Shown: positions 61,284-64,000 of the stretch, in pieces | Numbering within the stretch: the stretch's first letter is position 1 | How the letters are laid out: the number at the start of each line of letters is the position of its first letter | Source of the DNA: an uncultured Chloroflexota bacterium | GTDB taxonomy: Bacteria; Chloroflexota; UBA11872 | DNA length: 64,000 bases | NCBI GenBank assembly: GCA_958296175.1 | Contig: OY282448.1 | Span: forward strand, 907,899-971,898 | Reading direction: 5' to 3' | Program-made: the position numbers and the translations under genes | Notes under the pieces: generated by a model | What the model was told of the DNA's origin: nothing | The model's database searches: none | The model's input: the letters and a program-made list of their open reading frames with translations, nothing else

Positions 61284-62228
61284 TCAAAAAGCCGTCGATT
61301 GGCGCACAACCGGCCGATAGGACCGCGCGTCGAAGCCCACGAAGCGCACGCCTTGCATGGTGGCGAAGCGCTGCGCCATGACGTCCAGCGCCTGCGGGTT
61401 GTCGTCCATCAGCACGAAGTTGCGGCCCAGCGCATGGGCCGCCTCGCCCAGCGTGCCGCTGCCGGCAAAGCAATCCAGCAGCGTATCGCCGGGCTTGGAG
61501 GAGGCGTGCACGATGCGCCGCACGATGCCCAGCGGCTTCTGCGTGGGATAGCCGGTGCGCTCGCTCCCGTTGGTGGGCACGATCGTGTGCCACCACGTAT
61601 CCGTGGGCAGCTTGCCGCGCGCCGCCTTCTCGGGTCCAACCAGCCCCGGCGCCATGTAGGGGATGCGCTCCACCTCCGCCGCGTCGAAGTAATACCGCGC
61701 AGGATCGCGCACGTAGACCAGAATGTTGTCATGTTTGGCCGGCCACTTGCGCGTGGGCCGTGCGCCGTAATCGTAAGCCCAGACGATCTCGTTCAGAAAG
61801 CAGTCCCGGCCAAAAATCTCGTCCAGCAGAACCTTGACGTAATGAACTTCGCGGTAATCCAGATGCAGATACAGCGAACCCGTTGGACGCAAGACCCGGT
61901 GCGCCTCCACGAGCCTCGGCTCCAGGAACGCCAGGTAGTCGTCGAAGGCGTCGTCAAAGGCGCGCGCGGCGACCTCGATCGAACGGTAACGCCGGCCCTG
62001 GAACCCTGTCCGGTCGCCGTCAGGGTCGCGCACCGTGCGCAACCGAACCCGCGCCTGCCGGCGGCCGGTGTTGAACGGTGGATCGGTGTAGATCAGATCG
62101 ACCGATTCGGACGCCATGCTGCGTAGAAGCGGCAGATTGTCGCCAAAGTAGACGGTGCCGCGTTCGCCTGCGTCGACGTGACGCTCGTTCGGGGGCGTGC
62201 GCGAGACGCCGACTTTGTCGGCGCTCAT
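61284..62228 (-). CDS. N4/N6-type DNA methyltransferase
   Basis: 314 residues. Motif IV IYTDPPFNTG, motif I DCFAGSGTLGEAA placed C-terminal to IV, so the beta group (N6-adenine or N4-cytosine). GSLYLHLDYREVHYVKVLLDEIFG and WHTIVPTNGSERTGYPTQKPLG are the usual linking blocks. ATG 62228 overlaps the stop of the esterase (ATGA), so it is the last gene of a sugar operon and has no restriction partner; it is possibly an orphan regulatory or former R-M enzyme. Confidence 0.92.
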   Translation of the reverse strand: MSADKVGVSRTPPNERHVDAGERGTVYFGDNLPLLRSMASESVDLIYTDPPFNTGRRQARVRLRTVRDPDGDRTGFQGRRYRSIEVAARAFDDAFDDYLAFLEPRLVEAHRVLRPTGSLYLHLDYREVHYVKVLLDEIFGRDCFLNEIVWAYDYGARPTRKWPAKHDNILVYVRDPARYYFDAAEVERIPYMAPGLVGPEKAARGKLPTDTWWHTIVPTNGSERTGYPTQKPLGIVRRIVHASSKPGDTLLDCFAGSGTLGEAAHALGRNFVLMDDNPQALDVMAQRFATMQGVRFVGFDARSYRPVVRQSTAF

Positions 62229-63319
62229 GCATCCTCCCGCAGCCGCGCGGCCAGCCACGGCTCCGCGGCCGTGCCAAACCATCGATGCTCGCCCGAGCGC
62301 ACGTCGTGCACCAGATGGTCGTCGGCGTCGAGCAGGCGGTAGGCCGCGCGCGTAATCTCGACGTGCTCCGTGACGTTGGCCAGGCCGCGCGCGCCGTTGA
62401 GCGGGTCGCGGTCGCCGGTTTCGATCAGCAGCGGCCGCGGCGCGGTCAACGCGCCCAGGTCGCCCATGTCCACGGCTTGCCAAAGGCCGGGCACGTAGTT
62501 GCAGCCGCAGTTGTCGTTGATGTCCAGCAGCGAGTCGCGGAAGCCGTAGAAATAGCCGCTGACCACGGCCGCGCGCACGCGGTCGTCCAGCGCGGCCAGC
62601 CAGAGCGTTTGCAAGCCGCCGCCGCTCAGACCCGCACAGCCAATGCGCCGCGGGTCGCAGTCCGCGCGCGTCTGGATGTAATCGAGCAGCCGCATCAGGT
62701 CCCAGGTCCACATGCCGGTGACGGTCTGCCCCAGCGCAAGCGCGGCGAAATTGAGCGGCGTGCAGGTCGAGCGCATGAACGAGTCCTCGTCGTCCAGCTG
62801 GCCCACGGGTTCGCGGCGTTCGCCGAAGGCGCGAGCGTCGGGCGCAAAGGCGATGAGCCCGGCCTGCGCAAAGCGCTCGGCGTAGGCCCCGTTGAAACGC
62901 GCGATGGCGTCGGCCACGGCCGGGATGTCGCTGCGGCCGGCAGTCATGTTCTTGCCAGAACTGCCGTGGCCGTGCGGCGCAATCACCGCCGGCCGCCGCT
63001 CGCCGGGCCGCAGGTCGGCCGGCAGCAGCACGTAGAACGGCGTCACCACCTCGGGCTCGGTGTGAATCTCGACCCGCTGCCGCACGTAGCCCTCGCAGGG
63101 TATGGATTCGGTCACCACCGGCCGCGGGTCGGTGCGCCGCATCGAGTCGATGCCCGTGATACGCCGCAGATGCGCACGCACCGCCGCCCGCCAAGCCTCG
63201 AACCTGCTCGCGCTGCGCGTGTCCACCGGCATGCGCCGCCCCTCACGGTCGAACCGCGCGCGCAGCTCCTCGTGCGCCGGAAAGAAGCGCGTGAGCGCAG
63301 GGACGCGCGGCTCAGTCAT
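62225..63319 (-). CDS. Acetylxylan-esterase/dienelactone-like alpha/beta hydrolase
   Basis: 364 residues from ATG 63319 (GTG 63337 is an alternative). AVIAPHGHGSSGKNM (oxyanion), FAPDARAFGERREP, the nucleophile in IGCAGLSGGGLQTLWLAAL (GLSGGG), LLIETGDRDPLNGARG (Asp) and ADDHLVHDV (His). An N-terminal 90-residue segment is typical of cytosolic carbohydrate esterases of this group. It follows the glycosidase-like gene at the right edge and is coupled to the DNA methyltransferase. Deacetylation of an oligosaccharide is inferred. Confidence 0.85.
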   Translation of the reverse strand: MTEPRVPALTRFFPAHEELRARFDREGRRMPVDTRSASRFEAWRAAVRAHLRRITGIDSMRRTDPRPVVTESIPCEGYVRQRVEIHTEPEVVTPFYVLLPADLRPGERRPAVIAPHGHGSSGKNMTAGRSDIPAVADAIARFNGAYAERFAQAGLIAFAPDARAFGERREPVGQLDDEDSFMRSTCTPLNFAALALGQTVTGMWTWDLMRLLDYIQTRADCDPRRIGCAGLSGGGLQTLWLAALDDRVRAAVVSGYFYGFRDSLLDINDNCGCNYVPGLWQAVDMGDLGALTAPRPLLIETGDRDPLNGARGLANVTEHVEITRAAYRLLDADDHLVHDVRSGEHRWFGTAAEPWLAARLREDA

Positions 63320-63337
63320 GGATAGGCCAACAGGCAC

Positions 63338-64000
63338 TCACTGACGACCGAAGCTTATGGCGTGCAGCCGCGCGGCGCCGATGAGGTGGATGCGCAGGCG
63401 GATCGTGTCGTGCGGCAGGTCGCTCAGCCGCCGCTCGCGCCAGACCACGGGTTCGCGCAGACCGCCGCGGTGCAGCGGGCGGCAGTCGGCGCGGGCGAAG
63501 CCGTCCAGCGGCGCGCCGCCGTCAGGTCCCAGGACCTCCACCTCCGCCCAGCTGCGCCCCTGCTGCACCTCGCTGACGTTGAGCGTGAGCCTGCCGCGGC
63601 GGTCCGGAAGCCGCAGCGGCCGCGTGACGACGTGGCCGGGCGTCTCGCGGTCGACGGTTTCCAGACAGGTGAAACGGTCGCGCTCCAGCGTGGCCAGCCC
63701 CATGCGCGAGAGGCGGTTGGCGCCGATCTGCTGGTCGCCCCGCCAGCGCGAAGCCTCGGGCACGTTGCCCATCGGCCACTGCGTCCACTCCTCGCCGTTG
63801 CCGGTGTAGAAAAGATAGACCCGCTCACCGTGTTCGATCAGCTTGTCCGACGGCATCAGCGCGCCGCCGTCCCAGGCCCCGCGCGGGCCGCGCCGCACGA
63901 GCGGCTGATGCGGCTGGATGCGCGCGAAGCGGTCGCCGTCCCGGCTGACCGCCAGGCGGATGTCCGAGCAATACACGCCGCGCACGCCCGCGCCGGTGGG
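63338..64000 (-). CDS. Beta-propeller glycosidase-like protein, 5' end beyond window
   Basis: At least 220 residues; the frame is open to the window edge (PTGAGVRGVYCSDIRLAVSRDG), so GTG 63985 is not the true start. Blade motifs LAVSRDGDRFARIQPHQP and LFYTGNGEEWTQWP, then a beta-sandwich LPDRRGRLTLNVSEVQQGRSWAEVEVLGP and ending AARLHAISFGRQ. Same architecture as 59386-61005. First seen gene of the esterase/methyltransferase operon; 18 bases separate it from the esterase ATG. Confidence 0.75.
   Translation of the reverse strand, partial: PTGAGVRGVYCSDIRLAVSRDGDRFARIQPHQPLVRRGPRGAWDGGALMPSDKLIEHGERVYLFYTGNGEEWTQWPMGNVPEASRWRGDQQIGANRLSRMGLATLERDRFTCLETVDRETPGHVVTRPLRLPDRRGRLTLNVSEVQQGRSWAEVEVLGPDGGAPLDGFARADCRPLHRGGLREPVVWRERRLSDLPHDTIRLRIHLIGAARLHAISFGRQ

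Overview
The window is GC-rich (by eye about 70% in most genes) bacterial chromosome. Its gene content fits a heterotrophic, probably marine or host-associated bacterium, perhaps a Chloroflexota lineage such as SAR202 or a sponge symbiont. The reasons are several Gfo/Idh/MocA dehydrogenases, a mandelate-racemase-type dehydratase, a phytanoyl-CoA-type dioxygenase, a PmoA/DUF6807 protein, a class II (B12) ribonucleotide reductase, tandem cyclic-di-AMP receptors and a tig-clpP-clpX block. The phylum is an inference. No rRNA is present; the one tRNA found is tRNA-Leu(UAG).

Layout: 1-1.3 kb holds the 3' part of a C5-cytosine methyltransferase running off the left edge. 1.36-1.59 kb is an unexplained free-standing transcription unit (promoter, structured RNA with a 20-codon ORF, terminator). 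1.7-8.6 kb carries RidA, sugar/hydroxyacid dehydrogenases and a translationally coupled nucleoside hydrolase / nucleotidyltransferase / aminotransferase operon. 8.7-12.8 kb is a minus-strand operon SRPBCC - TPR - flavin-dependent halogenase whose C-terminus looks PqqD-like. 13-16.9 kb has a DUF6807 protein, two c-di-AMP receptors, DUF5069 and an enolase-superfamily dehydratase. 16.9-18.6 kb is an AT-richer DUF262 + HEPN pair. 18.7-24.1 kb has a dehydrogenase, a VOC protein and clpX-clpP-tig. 24.5-31.7 kb is an exopolysaccharide operon: flippase, O-antigen ligase with a 9-copy 39-bp repeat, GT4, GT2 with a 14-C tract, and a GDP-mannose-3,5-epimerase/GT2 fusion. 31.8-39.6 kb has an NCS2 permease with an extra cytosolic domain, tRNA-Leu, Mn-type SOD, SIMPL protein, dehydrogenase and TrkH/TrkA. 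40-43.5 kb is nrdJ with its promoter. 43.5-47 kb has hydrolase, isomerase and GNAT genes. 47-49.4 kb is a compact restriction-modification cassette (C5 methyltransferase, GIY-YIG nuclease, Vsr). 49.4-55.1 kb has an aldo/keto reductase, twin lipoproteins, SDR, PhyH and an ABC exporter. 55.2-59.3 kb is one 1353-codon gene, HigA-type HTH plus nuclease-like domain plus long helical region. It has a 26-bp palindrome in front of it and abuts the 3' remnant of a beta-propeller gene. 59.4-64 kb is a carbohydrate operon with an embedded DNA methyltransferase.

How the parts work together: the core is housekeeping plus sugar and uronate catabolism and surface polysaccharide synthesis. Three or four anti-phage or selfish-DNA loci with different base composition are set into it: 16.9-18.6, 47.0-49.4 and 55.2-59.3 kb, perhaps also the left-edge methyltransferase. 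Several intergenic regions hold imperfect repeats of about 18-35 bp spaced about 53-66 bp apart. Adjacent genes repeatedly overlap by 4 bases (GTGA/ATGA), which indicates translational coupling and supports several GTG starts chosen here.
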